64,000 nucleotides of DNA, taken from positions 57,375,703 through 57,439,702 of the forward strand of contig CAMGYJ010000002.1 of NCBI GenBank assembly GCA_946122785.1. The letters are read 5' to 3'. The stretch comes from Linum tenue (taxonomy: Eukaryota; Streptophyta; Magnoliopsida; Malpighiales; Linaceae). The notes below the pieces were generated by a model. The model made no database searches and was not told the DNA's origin. It saw only the letters and a list, made by a program, of their open reading frames with translations. Below, one piece after another: positions 36,284-47,841 of the stretch. The position numbers and the translations under genes were made by a program. Position 1 is the first letter of the stretch, and each line of letters starts with the position of its first letter.

Positions 36284-36633
36284 TAAAAATATGGGTTATA
36301 GCATTTTGTACTCTTCTATTATTGTATATTAACATACTCCTTTATTATATTTTTGCACAAACATACCCTTCTATCTAATTATCTGTTAAGTGACTGTTAA
36401 ATGAGCTGGAAAATACTCAATTGTCGCTTATTTAATTTTAATTATTTTATTTATGTCCCAAATCATTTAATTAAAAAACCTAAACAATTCAGAGACACTC
36501 GACGAGAAACCGGAAGAAGCCGTAAGCTGCGTGCGTCGCTGCTGTGGATCGAGGGGAGAAACAAACTTTTTTAAGATAATTAGATTTGTTTAGAGGTATG
36601 GAGTGGCATTCCCCTGCTGCAGTTGAGAATAGA

Positions 36634-37851
36634 TAGGCTTGGCAATGAGACCCGAATTTTGGGTACCCGCCCGAATGTGCCCTGATTTCTGAAGGTGATA
36701 ATCCAGACAAATGGATTATTGACAAGTAACAGGGAATCTGAAACCCGCTATAGCCGGTTGCCGGGCGATTGTGGGTTTGGTGGTATCTGCCTCGGAAACA
36801 CCCGATACCCGCCTACCCTCGATTCAACAACCCCATCCCAGCCTAATCCCAGCTCATTTCGCGAAAAAATCCCCTCCATTTAACCTAGAGTCACTCTGAA
36901 AACCTAATCTCCAACCCTAAGTCCCTCTCTAACCCTTCTTCTTTTCCTCAAATCTCGCATTTTGCTCTTGGATTGGCGAGAAAAACTGCACAAAATCCCT
37001 ACATCCATTGATCACAAGAGCAGATACCCAATCAATTGTTAGAGGCCATATCGAGGTTTTCAAATCGAGCCATTCCCGATGGCGATTATAGCGCCACTTT
37101 CCTTTATTAAATCTTCGATTTCGAGTTCATCTTTTCCTTCTCCTTCTCCTTCTCCTTCATGCATGCGCCTATAAATACTGTAATTGCATGTCTTCCCTTG
37201 CATATTCTCACAACCCAGTCCACTCACGAGAGATTGAGGGAAGTAGTAAGCTAGTAGCTGCCTGCAATTCCCATTTCCAGTCACAACAATTGCAAGGAGC
37301 ACAAACCGTAAGTGTTCTTCTTGCCTGTAGTTTGGGATTTGTGAGATTCTATTCAAGTGCTTGTCTGATGTCTCATGTCTAACAGATGGTTGTTTTCTTG
37401 ATTTATGTTAGGATTTTAAGGTTTTCGACTAGACTGTTGAAGTATTTATTGATTATTCATGAAGGTATATAACTTATTTACTTGATTTGATTGTCTTGGT
37501 TCTTGCTAGTTTCAATTTTTTATTGATTAAGCGTACTTTATCCAGTAGCTACTGCCTAATGATTGGTTTGCTTTCTCGTGTGATTGATGAACATGTGAGG
37601 TAAGATAATGGCAGGGGTTTATGCAGTTTTCAGTTTCAATTTTAATGTAGTTTGTTGGTTTTATTAGATGTTTGGTTGTAGTGGGTAAACCTGCTATGAC
37701 AGGTTGAAACCAGTCACCCGATGGTTTCGGGCTAGGGCCTCAAAATGCGACCGATATTGCTAATGGGGCGGATTCGGAGAAAATCCGGTAGCATTTCAGC
37801 GGGTTACGGATAGGCCCTCCCCGACCTTGATCCGCCCCGTATCCAAGCCTA
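36634..37851. mobile_element. hAT-type element nested in the MULE
   Basis: It begins TAGGCTTGG and ends CCAAGCCTA. AGAATAGA lies on both sides (36626-36633 and 37852-37859), an exact eight-base duplication. The subterminal sequence is rich in acccg/cgggt words, like the hAT element at 45697-46474. It encodes no transposase. The middle looks like a promoter plus leader exon (see the entry at 37134-37310). Confidence 0.92.
37134..37310 (+). promoter_or_regulatory. promoter-like segment with leader exon inside the hAT element
   Basis: A pyrimidine patch (cttctccttctccttctcct) is followed by the RY motif CATGCATG (37158-37165), a TATA box TATAAATA (37170-37177), a leader-like stretch of about 130 bases, and cGTAAGTG at about 37308, a consensus 5' splice site. 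The order matches a real plant promoter and first exon. The source gene is unknown. Confidence 0.45.
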
Positions 37852-38059
37852 AGAATAGATCCAAGTGTTCCCAGAACATCAAACGCCTACTTGGGTATCG
37901 GGGGGAAAAAATAACGACAGTTTATTTAGCACCTCGCACAAGCAACATATCCAACAAGAAACCGGTGGGTTTAATTTTAAGCCACTCTGCAAGAGTGGGA
38001 TCTTCCCAAGATTGGCACCGCAGCTTTCCGTGGACAACTCTCTTCTTTGTTGCCGCTTA

Positions 38060-38412
38060 GGGTTGGTTTGCTTGTGGGATTTGGGTGATGGATTTGGAAC
38101 CTAAATCCCAAGCATCATGGAGTTGACACAAATCCTTTGTTTGTTGAGGGACACAAATCCGTGGGGTCTATGGATTTGGAGCCCTTTTTTTTATCCAAAT
38201 CTGTGGACCCCACGGATTTGTAAATCCCACATTTCATTTGGGATTTGACAATAGAAGGAAAAAATGTGAGACAAATCCATTACAAATCCATGATAAAAAA
38301 TCAACTAAACAAACAATGTACTCTTCCAAATCCATAATGCAACAAATCCATCATAAATCCAAAGGTTTTTAAAACTCAAAACCTTCATTTTCAAATCCAA
38401 CAAGCAAACGAG
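38060..38412. mobile_element. MITE of the caagcaaac family
   Basis: The ends ggttggtttgcttgtgggat and aatccaacaagcaaacgagt are inverted copies. The interior has repeated aaatcca / tggattt words. It sits inside the long-TIR MULE. Its right half also matches 23380-23450 and 25400. Confidence 0.75.
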
Positions 38413-39333
38413 TGTTCAATCTCGCTGCTAGCAAGTGCAGCCTTCACAACTTCAAGTGCTTCCGGGATAATCGTGAACTACCAGATGATTAGAATCTATT
38501 AACCCCCTGAGTTGGCTCAATCGAAAATTAACCGAATAGAAAACATCCAATGGGATCAATTAAATGTCAAGCCATTGCAATTGGGGGATCGAGTAAACGT
38601 GTTCAACCTCCAACGGGAGCCGTGTACAGGGAACCAACAGCCGGCTGCACAGAAGGTGGAGCTGCGGCGGGGGCAGGCGGATATCGTATAGCTGCTGGAG
38701 ATGGAATGTCATGGGGAAATACGAAGTGTTTGTTTCCGTCCAGGACGTCGACGAACCTGAGTAGGTGAATGCGAAGCAGAGGAAGGCGGCAGAATCAACA
38801 TCTTCCGATCTATTGTCCACTACCTGTGAATTGTTTAGGTTTTTTTTTAATTAATTGATTTGGAACATAAATTAAATGAGGGATGATTTTGTCTTTGTCA
38901 TTCTTTTTAATGGCCACTTAACAGATAATTAGATGAAATGGTAAATTCGTTACGTTTTAATATTAAAAGGGTATGTTTGTGCAAAAATTTAGTAGATGGG
39001 TATATTTGTTAATTTACAATAGTAGAAGGGTACAAAATTATATGCACCCTAAAAATATATATGAACTAATTATCATTAATGTCATAATCAATAAATAATA
39101 GAACTTTTACTGTAAAATCATTAATAAACTATTTAAACTTTTACTGTAAAATCATTAATAAACTATTTAAAATAATCCAATACATGCAAAATATAAATGA
39201 ATCGATTAGCGTAGAACAATAACAAATAAAACAAAATTCATCATATATCAACAGGTCAGATAAAAACCGGTAATAATTAAAACAAACGATCGGATAACAT
39301 CAATTTGCGTAGACTCTCGACCAAAAGTTAATG

Positions 39334-40262
39334 GAAATTTTCCAAAAATACCACCCAAAAACAAAAAATTTCCAAAACTACCACCCATTTCCAAAAACAT
39401 TCAAAATACTACCATTTCCCAAAAATCGCGGCCACTTATGTCTTTGTATACAAAATACTACCATTTCCCAAAAATCGTGGGGATGCCGCAGTCAGATTGA
39501 CTGTGCGCCTCCTCAACGATGCGAGGCAAAACCGCCACCCGCCCCTCGGTTTGCCTGCGAAATTTTTTTTCCTACTACTTCAAACAAACGTAAGTTTACG
39601 CTCGGGTATCGATCGTAACGAAATATTTTTTGATTCCGTATAATTTTTGAGATCTTTCAAGCCACAAACGTCCATAGGTGATTTGGTTTCCCTTTCGTCC
39701 CGAAAAAACTTTGTTTGCTACCCCGAACGAGTAATTTTTTGATTCCGCCATACTTTGAAATGCCATAAGTTTGTGCTCTGAAACTCGAACTTCATCAAAA
39801 AAAATTTGATTCCGCATGACTTTTTAAGGTCTACAAGTTTAAATAGGAAGGAATTTTCTAAACAGGAAATATTTTTTGATATAAGGAATTTTGGGTATAA
39901 CTTTGGGTTTACTTTTCACAAATCCACATACATTAAGAAAAAATAGTTATTATAAAAGTTGTAGTCCTTAATAAGTTTTACGAAAGAAAAAAAATTGTGA
40001 CATTCGGATTGCGTAGCACAAAGCTATGACCATCTAAAGTTTGACGAAATCGAAAAATTGCTCATTCGTGGTAGCAAACGACGTTTTCCCGGGACGAAGA
40101 TGGGACCCAATTGCCTACCGACGTTTTCAACTTGCAAGATCTCGAAATGTTATGCGGAATAAAAAAAATTCTTTATGATCGGATACCCAAAAAATCTAGA
40201 AAATTTCACTATGATCTCTACGAAGTGGCAGGAAAAAAAATCTCAGGCAAACGGCGGGGTAG
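39334..40262. repeat. long imperfect hairpin repeat
   Basis: 39550-39722 and 40070-40240 are inverted copies: ggtttccctttcgtcccgaa pairs with ttcccgggacgaagatggga, and ggtatcgatcgtaacg pairs with tatgatcggatacc. The outer left part (ttttccaaaaataccaccca...) is related to 13087-13378. The right end is truncated near 40262. No coding region. Confidence 0.75.
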
Positions 40263-40347
40263 GCAATTTGGTTAGATTGATTCCAAAGTTAATTTCTTAG
40301 ATTGCAAAGTTAATTTTCTTCGATTGATTCAGCAAATGAACCGGATT

Positions 40348-41379
40348 GGAGTCGAATTAGGTGCTAACTCCTAATGGTGTTAGCACCATACTAACTAAAG
40401 AATAATTTAGTAAATATACCACCAAACCCTAATATAAATATCAATTTTTTCCCCAGCCGCACACCCCTTCTTCCCCAGCCGCCCATCCCTCTCACTCTCT
40501 CTCTCCCTCTAAAAAATTCAGAGCCCCTTCATCGATTCTCCTTCCGGTCGGCTCTCTGATCTCCGACGATTCTCCTTCTGGTCGACTACGGCTTCATCGA
40601 TCTTAGTCGTGCCGGCCTCAGCCTCCCCGGCAACGGACTCACCATCGCCCGCAACCGCCTCGACATCGCCAACCGCCTCGCCATCGCCTGTACGCGTTCA
40701 CCGCCATCGCCTGCAGCCCCGTCGCCATCACCGGCAGTGATTCGATAAAACCAGATCTAGGAAGAGGTTGCCGTTAGATGGAGAGAAACGAACATGCGGC
40801 GCCCTTACTTCCGCCGCCCTTGCCTGCGTTGGCTTCCCACCCTTACCAGCGCCTTTAGATCTATATTTTTATTTGATTAGTAGTCATTTTGGGTTTGTAG
40901 TGATTGTGGAGTAGTGATTTTCATATGTATTAGCAGTTGAGCAGTCATATTTGTACGGTAGTAGTGTTTTTACTTTGATGTGTAGTTATTCCAGTAGTGA
41001 TTTACTCCTACCTAATCGTATTAGTAGTGATTATGTTATCATTACTTTCTAAAGTTCACCCATCATGAGTAACTTAAAATTTCTAAATCACTACTAATTA
41101 CAATTAAATCACTACGAGAACAAATAAAATTGCTAATATAACCACCAAAATCACTACCAATGAATGTAGCAGTAGTATACGGTACTATTTTTTAGGCCTA
41201 CTACTAAAAGGAAGATAAAATATTTTAAGATTTAATTTATTAATTAAATTAATTTTTTGATATACCGAATATGCCCCTCCTTATTCTCCAGCATCATATT
41301 TTAATTAAAAATAATAAACAGTGATTATAGTGGTTAGTACGGTGCTAACTCCAATGAAATTAGCACTCTAACAAGTCCC
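40348..41379. mobile_element. Mutator-like element with exact 9-base target duplication
   Basis: AACCGGATT lies at 40339-40347 and 41380-41388. The ends pair as about 47-base inverted repeats: the left contains ggtgctaactcctaatggtg and the right contains aactccaatgaaattagcac, both bordered by a gtactaac-type segment. The 1032-base interior has a GC-rich patch (40500-40860) rich in gccatcgcc words, unlike the AT-rich surroundings. No transposase was seen, so it could carry captured host sequence. Confidence 0.9.
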
Positions 41380-41389
41380 AACCGGATTG

Positions 41390-41935
41390 GTTCACAGGTA
41401 CCATTATAGCAGCACTATGTATGTACTAAAAAAAATACAAATAGAGGACCTCGTACGAATTATAAAAAAAAAAATATTTTGTGAGTTGTGAAAAGTTGGT
41501 TTCCCGTTAGGCCGTTACCAATAGCAAAGTGATGAAGAGAGTTAGTTGGGCAAGTGGGATTGGATATACATGCAAATGCAATGCAAGTGAGCGCCTTCTC
41601 TTCCCAATTTTTTTTAAGTACTGCTATTGGGGCTTGGAATCAATCTGTTTATTTATTTGGATGATATCCATTTTTGCATTCAATGAAGTCATTATTATTA
41701 TGAGATTTTTGGGCTGGCTTGGGTTGGCCTGTCCTGCCAGGCTTTCGGTTAGCTATCCTAGCCAATACCAACACTTTTTATGTTAAAAAATATTCATATT
41801 CACATATATTTTCTCTTATCTCAAGATCGAACTTTGAGGACAACTATATAGTAATTTGGTTATTTTGAAAAAGTCGAGAGAGCTCCGAGATGTTAGGAAC
41901 TCCCTCTGCGATACGTGATCTAGGGTTTCGCTATT
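41390..41935. other. spacer upstream of the LINE relic
   Basis: No gene was identified. The frame at 41529-41786 has no recognisable domain. Confidence 0.4.
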
Positions 41936-41938
41936 CGT

Positions 41939-44515
41939 ATGGCGGCTCGCGAGTCACCGTCTAAGTTGAGGCCGGCGGACAAGCCCCTGATCAAGCTAAT
42001 GGGGTAGAAGGCCGGCAACGGGCTCCTCCTTGCCAGATGGAAAGAGTGAGAAGGAAATTGTCCAAGCTAAGAAGAAGGTGTGGGCCCTAAACCTGGAACC
42101 GGAGGCAACTCCTAACGAGAGTGCAACAACTGCAGCCATGGAAACAGATGATGGAGGAAAGCCCAATAGAGGAATTCCGACTGGTTCACCAAGACCAACG
42201 ACATGGGATGGAAATAGAGCAAAGCTTTTTATTGAGGCTATTATGGAAGAAGAGTGGTATGTGGCCGACTTGAATTCGGAGGATGTGGCAATACAAGAGA
42301 GAGAGGAAGATGATGTCCTTGATGAAGAGAGCTACGATCCACGGTGCCCCCCGCGTTGTTCACGATAGCCCAGAAGAATAAATGGAGAAGAGACTGGTAA
42401 TCAACGCTCGTAGTTCAAGGACTGGGGAGGAGGGTTCCATACATCCCCCTGGTTCGTCGTCTAAATTCTCTCTGGACGAAACATGGGGATATTCAGGTCT
42501 CTGACATGGATAATGGATGCTATCTGGTCCGATTTCGAAATTGAAAAGATTATGAATATGCTTATTCTGGAGGGCATTGACTTATTGGAGATACCAACCT
42601 AGTAGTACACATACGGTATAGGGGTTTGAACCCGTGGACAACCTCGATCACATCAACCTTGGTCTGGGTGCAACTCCCCGGGATTTTTCCAATAATAGCA
42701 CCTATTAAAAAAAATTACAAAAATAGCATCCAACCCACAATATTTACAAAAATAGCACCATTTTTATCAAACCGCACCTTGGAGGTGCGTTTTAGTCCAC
42801 GTCAGACTGGAAACCGCACCTTGGAGGTGCGGTCTGTGTTTGGTAGTCAGCGGCCTTGGAGACTGCAGGATGAGGAAGCGATCCAGCGGCGGACCGCTTG
42901 CTACCTCAGCGATCCTTGCCACGTATCAAAGACCGCAGCACCAAGGAGCGGTCAAGCCTCGGGAAATGTAGACCGCATCGGAAGGGTGCGGTTTGACCGG
43001 TGGCGAAATTACCAAACCACCCCTGGAGTGCGGTCTGATGGGTATAAATACCCCCTCCCCCCCCCCCCCCCCCCAATTTTTTGGAAAAAATCCGACTATA
43101 CACATGTTCTTAAAAAAAAATTCCCTAAATACATAAGTTATAAAAAAATTTCCCAAAGTACACATGTTTGGCATTCACCGTTTTTTACAAACGCAGTGAA
43201 GACTATCACCGCGTTTGACAAAGACGGTGAATATTTCACCGTTAAAAAAAAAGGTGACGTATTCATCGTTCTTCTCTAACACGGTGAACAACGAGCGAGC
43301 CAATCGCCGTTTAAGGACAAAACGCATCAGGGGGTGCGGTTTACATGCAAAACGCACCTGGGGGTGCGGTTTTTAAAAAAGGGTGCTATTTTTGTAATTT
43401 CTACGAAATGGGTGCTATTTTTGTAAATTTTTTTAAAGGTGTTATTTCTGGAAAAATCCCAAACTCCCTAAGCTGCCGATTGAGTTTTGTAATAAAGAAG
43501 CAGTTATGCAAATAGCTGAGCTAATTGGATGTCCGGTGAGAGTGGACACAGTTCCGAAACTGGGGGCACGAGCAAAATTTGCGCGTGTTTGCGTGAAAGT
43601 TGATCTCACGAAGCCGCTGCTAGGGCAGTATAAGGTTGAAGGAATTAAGTACCTAATCGGTTACGAAGTATTACAACATATTTGTGGAAACTGTGGTATC
43701 TATGGTCAGCCAACGTCATCATGTAGCTTCCAGAACCTTGCTCATATGGGTGATGACTCTGACACGGTAGTGGTGCATGAAACACAAGAGGAGGATCTAG
43801 ATAAGGGCCAAACATATGGAGACTGTATGGTAGTTCATAAGAAGACTCGTAGGACGGTGCTGAGAGAGCAACTGGCGAGCAAGGAAGGAAGTAAGGGAGG
43901 GAATGGAGTAAGACGTACGGTAAGAACGGACGGCTCTAATCGCTTTGACGTCCTGCATGGGACTGTGACGAGGGGGTCGTTATTAGGGAGAAGGAGGATG
44001 GGGAGCAGGGGAGGTGACAAATGAGACGTCACAGGAGGTTCGCAAAAAGGATTTGGGCATGAGCCCGGGAAAAATAAAAAAGATAGCTCTGCTCTTAATG
44101 GATTGGGTTCGCCAAAGGAGCCCTCGAAAGGGAACAAAGCGGAACCAACTCGTGATGGGTAGAAGGGGGTGAAAGTGGAAACAGTACATGAAATCAAAAC
44201 CAAAGATACAAGGGTGAATAGAGAGGAGACGAACCTGCAAGCTAAGAAGGTGAATGTGTTACGGGGGAGATATCGAAGAACAAACAGAGTAGTGACAAGG
44301 GGAAGAAGCACGGTGCGAAAGACGGTGATAATGGTGCGGGAAACCCATCCCCTTCAAGTAATAGATGAAGATATTGAGCTATAACTATTGCGGGTTGGGG
44401 AGCCAGCGAGAAGTGAGAGCGTTAAGGTCGCTGTTGCGACGCGAATCCCCGACTTTAGTTTTCATCGCAAAAAATAAGGAGAAAGTGGATCTCCCTGACG
44501 CAGACCCTTCTGCGC
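41939..44515 (+). pseudogene. LINE ORF1 (DUF4283/zinc-knuckle protein) with the start of ORF2
   Basis: The frame opens at 41939 (MAARESPSKLRPADKPLIKL) and meets a stop near 42006. Later pieces are in shifted frames: 42030-42368, then KDWGRRVPYIPLVRRLNSLW near 42415-42475, YLVRF, and TSITSTLVWVQLP at about 42640-42678. After the 781-base insertion it resumes with LPIEF, IAELIGCPVRVDT, ARVCVKVDLTKPLLG, LQHICGNCGIYGQ and PTSSC (43475-43730). That is the DUF4283 core and CX2C-type knuckle of plant LINE ORF1, an RNA-binding nucleocapsid-like protein. At 44392-44500, CGLGSQREVRALRSLLRRES matches the first residues of the ORF2 endonuclease domain; reverse transcriptase is absent, so the copy is truncated at its 3' side. 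Confidence 0.88.
42680..43460. mobile_element. MULE-like element inserted in LINE ORF1
   Basis: The ends GGGATTTTTCCA and GGAAAAATCCC are inverted. Similarity continues inward: atagcacctattaaaaaaa at the left and tttttttaaaggtgttat at the right. The flanks 42671-42679 and 43461-43469 share AACTCCC within a nine-base window (two edge differences). Removing the element plus one flank restores the ORF1 frame. The inside carries four palindromic cgcacct...aggtgcg motifs and a poly-C run at 43057-43074. Open frames here on both strands are by-products. Confidence 0.85.
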
Positions 44516-45680
44516 CTTAAAGTACCCTACAATTCCACCATTAAAGCCTACACTAAATCGTGGTGTAGTAATACACATTTCCATCCATTGAATGAAACGA
44601 AGAGGGAACCAATTAACCAGTTAAGTAATTGGTCATATATATATTATATAGATATACTTAATACTTTGCATAACCACTCAAGAGTCAAACATTCCTCTCT
44701 TTTAGGCTCATAAAAAATAGAGCTCAATATTGTTCCTATACCATATAATTGTGTTTGTAGAGTGTAGACCGCAACATATGGACACCTAATTTAGATAAAA
44801 TCACACATTATGTTGAATGGAAACTTGAATGGAAGGTGAATGGGTATTAAAATATCCAAAGAGCGTGAAGAAAGAAGAAGGTGAAAGTTGATTATTATTT
44901 ATTTTTTTAAAATTGACATGTCATTAAGTTAACGGTGCAGTTAGCACTTCCGTTTGCCACATCATAGAAAACTGACGGAGTTTTACGGTCGATAACTAAC
45001 GGTGAAACAATTTATAAAGTTAGTGACGAATAATAAATAAAAGTAATTTGACTGACAAACATGAAATATTTATGTAAATTTAATTTAGCCATTTCTTTCG
45101 CCTAAAATTCAGAGGACGGTATTTTTTTTTTTTTTTTTTGACAAGGCAGAGGACGGTATTTGATGGATTTTATATGGAACATTGTGCTCCACAAAGACTT
45201 GGCCCCAGCCCCACGGCCTGACGGCAAATTGCGGAGGCAGGACGGAGACGGGAAGTTACACCGAACAGATAGGCCCAGAATGTTGTGGCCCACAAGGAAT
45301 CCATGTGCGTGCCCCCTATCAGTGGGCCCGTTAGTTCTAATCCCACTAACAACGCGAATGGGCCCACCTGAGAGGATCATCTCAATGCTTTTCGGATCGA
45401 CATAAAATTTGGCTGGCAGGCTGATGCTGAAGCTAAGGAAGGGACAGTCGGACAGACACACTTCCACTTCCACACGATATTTTTATATTAAATTATTATT
45501 GTTCCTTTTTTTGTTTTTCTGTAATCAAAATTGAAAGTGAAGGTGGGGGTAGGCTTGGGTTGAGCTGGGCCTGGGTACAAAATTTGTACTATTTTGGCCT
45601 TTTGGGCGCACGGTCTGTATGCTATATATAAAAAGAAAGGTAATTGCAAAAAGGAGCCACTTCCTTGCAAGTAAGAGATG
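44516..45680. other. no confident gene
   Basis: A poly-T tract lies at 45122-45140. Sequence at 44920-45020 (gttaacggtgcagttagc, actgacggagttttacgg) resembles the repeat that begins at 63600. The open frames at 45102-45473 overlap on both strands and match nothing I recognise. Confidence 0.4.
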
Positions 45681-45696
45681 TTATGTAGATCTATGT

Positions 45697-46474
45697 TAGG
45701 GATGGCAATCAAACCCATGCCCACGGGTATCCGACCGCCCCCGACCCAGTCAACGCGGGGAATCCCCGCTTTGACTGGGTATGGGGCGGGTTTGACTGGG
45801 TATGGGGCGGGTATGGGTAAAACCCGCAAAATGTTTGATGGGTATGGGGCGGGTATGGTTTTAGCCTCCCCCGCCCCATACCCATACCCATACCCGCCCC
45901 ACCAAGAATTTTGTTCACATATAAAAAATACATGGATGAAATAGTAATCTATCAATGATAGTGAGGATAAATAAAAAAATAATTAGTAGAAATGCAATTG
46001 AGTGGTCACCCAAATCAAAAACTAATTCATTTTCCTCAATTCTCTCTTCACTCTTTCACTTTTCCCTCGTGTTAGCAAGATTATATTAGTTCATTATTGC
46101 TTAGTATATGTATTAGAGTCAGATAAATAATGATTTGGATTACATTGTAGTACTCTATTTTATGGATTAAGGGAAATTTTAGGATAAAATGCTTTGAACC
46201 ATATTAAGAATTATTGTCACTTTCTCGACTTCATGATATAATAGGTGCCTTTAATGTTATAATTGAAAATTTACATGTAAAATTTTATGTATTATAATGT
46301 TGGATGTACGGGGCGGGTATTACCCATGGGTACCCGAAACCCACGGGTATGGGGATGGGTTTGCAAAATCTTCCCCCGCATGGGTATGAGGCGGGTATGG
46401 GTTTGGATATTTGGAAGCGGGGATGGGGATGGTTTAGGCAAACCCGCCCCAAACCCGCCCCATTGCCATCCCTA
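45697..46474. mobile_element. hAT-type element with perfect 8-base target duplication
   Basis: It starts TAGGGATGGCAAT and ends ATTGCCATCCCTA. ATCTATGT is present at 45689-45696 and 46475-46482. Both subterminal regions are packed with gggtatgggg / cccataccc words and the centre is AT-rich. No transposase. This TIR type is common in plant hAT elements. Confidence 0.95.
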
Positions 46475-46489
46475 ATCTATGTACACATA

Positions 46490-47840
46490 TGGTTGGTTAA
46501 TAGTGATTGGAGGAATTTTCTTACTAATTGATGATATGTATAGTTTCTATCAGTCGAGCGGATCGAAAATATCAGTTACTGGATAAAAAATGATAAACAT
46601 TTTAATTGTACGAAAGGGTTGTTTACTCAGTCATGAAAAAATGTTATTGTTCACTTTATAAATTAAAAAATGTATAATATCTTCGGTAGTGATGAGACAC
46701 AAAGAAAAAAAATAAAACATAAACAATATGCGAAACTAAGATTCGAAATATCTGTGACACATAAAAAATACATAAATGAGACCAATATTTGTTTTGAACA
46801 AAAGTACTTAACGGATGATTGTAATGTTGAACCAAAAAAATTAAAACCACATAGATGTCCCAATTGAGCCATCTTGTTATGCTAAAACGCCCACCAAGGA
46901 TGTTGTCTATACATCTAAAGATTTCACTTCATAAACCCCAATTTGAGACCCTATAAAAATTTCATACGCTCAACTCTGTTAATATTTCCACCTAGCTTTG
47001 GGGTGGATTTAAAAAAATCAAAAAATCAAAATCATATTTATTTTATTTATGTATGGGTTTGAAATAATACCAAATTAAGCTAGACAGGATCAGCATAGTG
47101 CCATACACCAAAACACTAACAGACGCACTTGCCTTGTCGTTCTTTAAGGTGGGGGATAGATATCCCAATTGTTACCACAAGATCACAAGTGTCCGGCTTG
47201 AAACCAATTCAAACACAACATATATTTTTGCTTACGGGAAAACAGCTGGCTAGAATCAAAATGTCGTGTCGTCAAATTTTCATCGCTAAATATGTACAGG
47301 AATCAAATATGTGTCGGAAATAGACGTTGTCGACTTATTGATGATATTTTTAGTTAATAAGAACCAACAAGAAGGACAGATGGGGTTTTGGATTCAGACC
47401 AATTCTTTTTTAATCAATCAATTGGTTTCAATTGTTCTCGAGTTGTTGGGAGATATTCAATTATGAATCTTATATTATATGTTAATACACCACCTTAAAC
47501 GAATGCCATGTATATGGGGTTGTCGTTTGCATATGTCCAAACATGTAAAATCTACTAAAACGCGAAAGCACAACACAGCTATTTACATGGTTTCCCCGTT
47601 CAGTGTGAACGAGACTCCTCCACGCGGAGAGGCGAAACTCTCAGTTTATCTTATTAGTCTTCACAGAATGGGAGCTGCGGAACTTACATCTGAAGGCCGA
47701 AGAACCAACCTAATATACCCTGTCTACTACGCTGCCTAGGGTAATTAGGTTAAGTGACAAATAACACAAAAGGTCCTCAAAGTAATTAATGTGTACAAGG
47801 AAACTCCATACGATTCAACAAAACACAGCCTAGTTATTCT
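46490..47840. other. no confident gene; possible LTR debris
   Basis: Small frames overlap on both strands without known domains. Confidence 0.35.
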
Positions 47841-47841
47841 A

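Larger units (their letters stand above)
36293..39049. mobile_element. Mutator-like element (MULE) with long TIRs, no transposase
   Basis: About 220-230 bases at the left (36293-36510) return as an imperfect reverse complement at the right (about 38820-39049). Shared text includes ttttgtac(c/t)cttctattattgta, ttttgcacaaacataccctt and atctaattatctgttaagtg. A nine-base duplication, TAAAAATAT, flanks it exactly at 36284-36292 and 39050-39058, the MULE length. The interior has no MURA transposase. It has GC-richer, gene-like segments (36500-36625, 37860-38059, 38413-38820) plus two later insertions. This fits a non-autonomous, possibly Pack-MULE, element. I could not identify the source of the internal segments. 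Confidence 0.9.

Noticed and set aside
42626..43279. A 217-codon open frame
   Set aside because: It begins in LINE ORF1 and then runs through the MULE-like insertion; only the first few residues (up to WVQLP) are genuine ORF1.
45709..45955. Gly/Tyr- or Pro-rich frames on both strands (possible glycine-rich protein)
   Set aside because: They are translations of the gggtatgggg array at the end of a hAT element.
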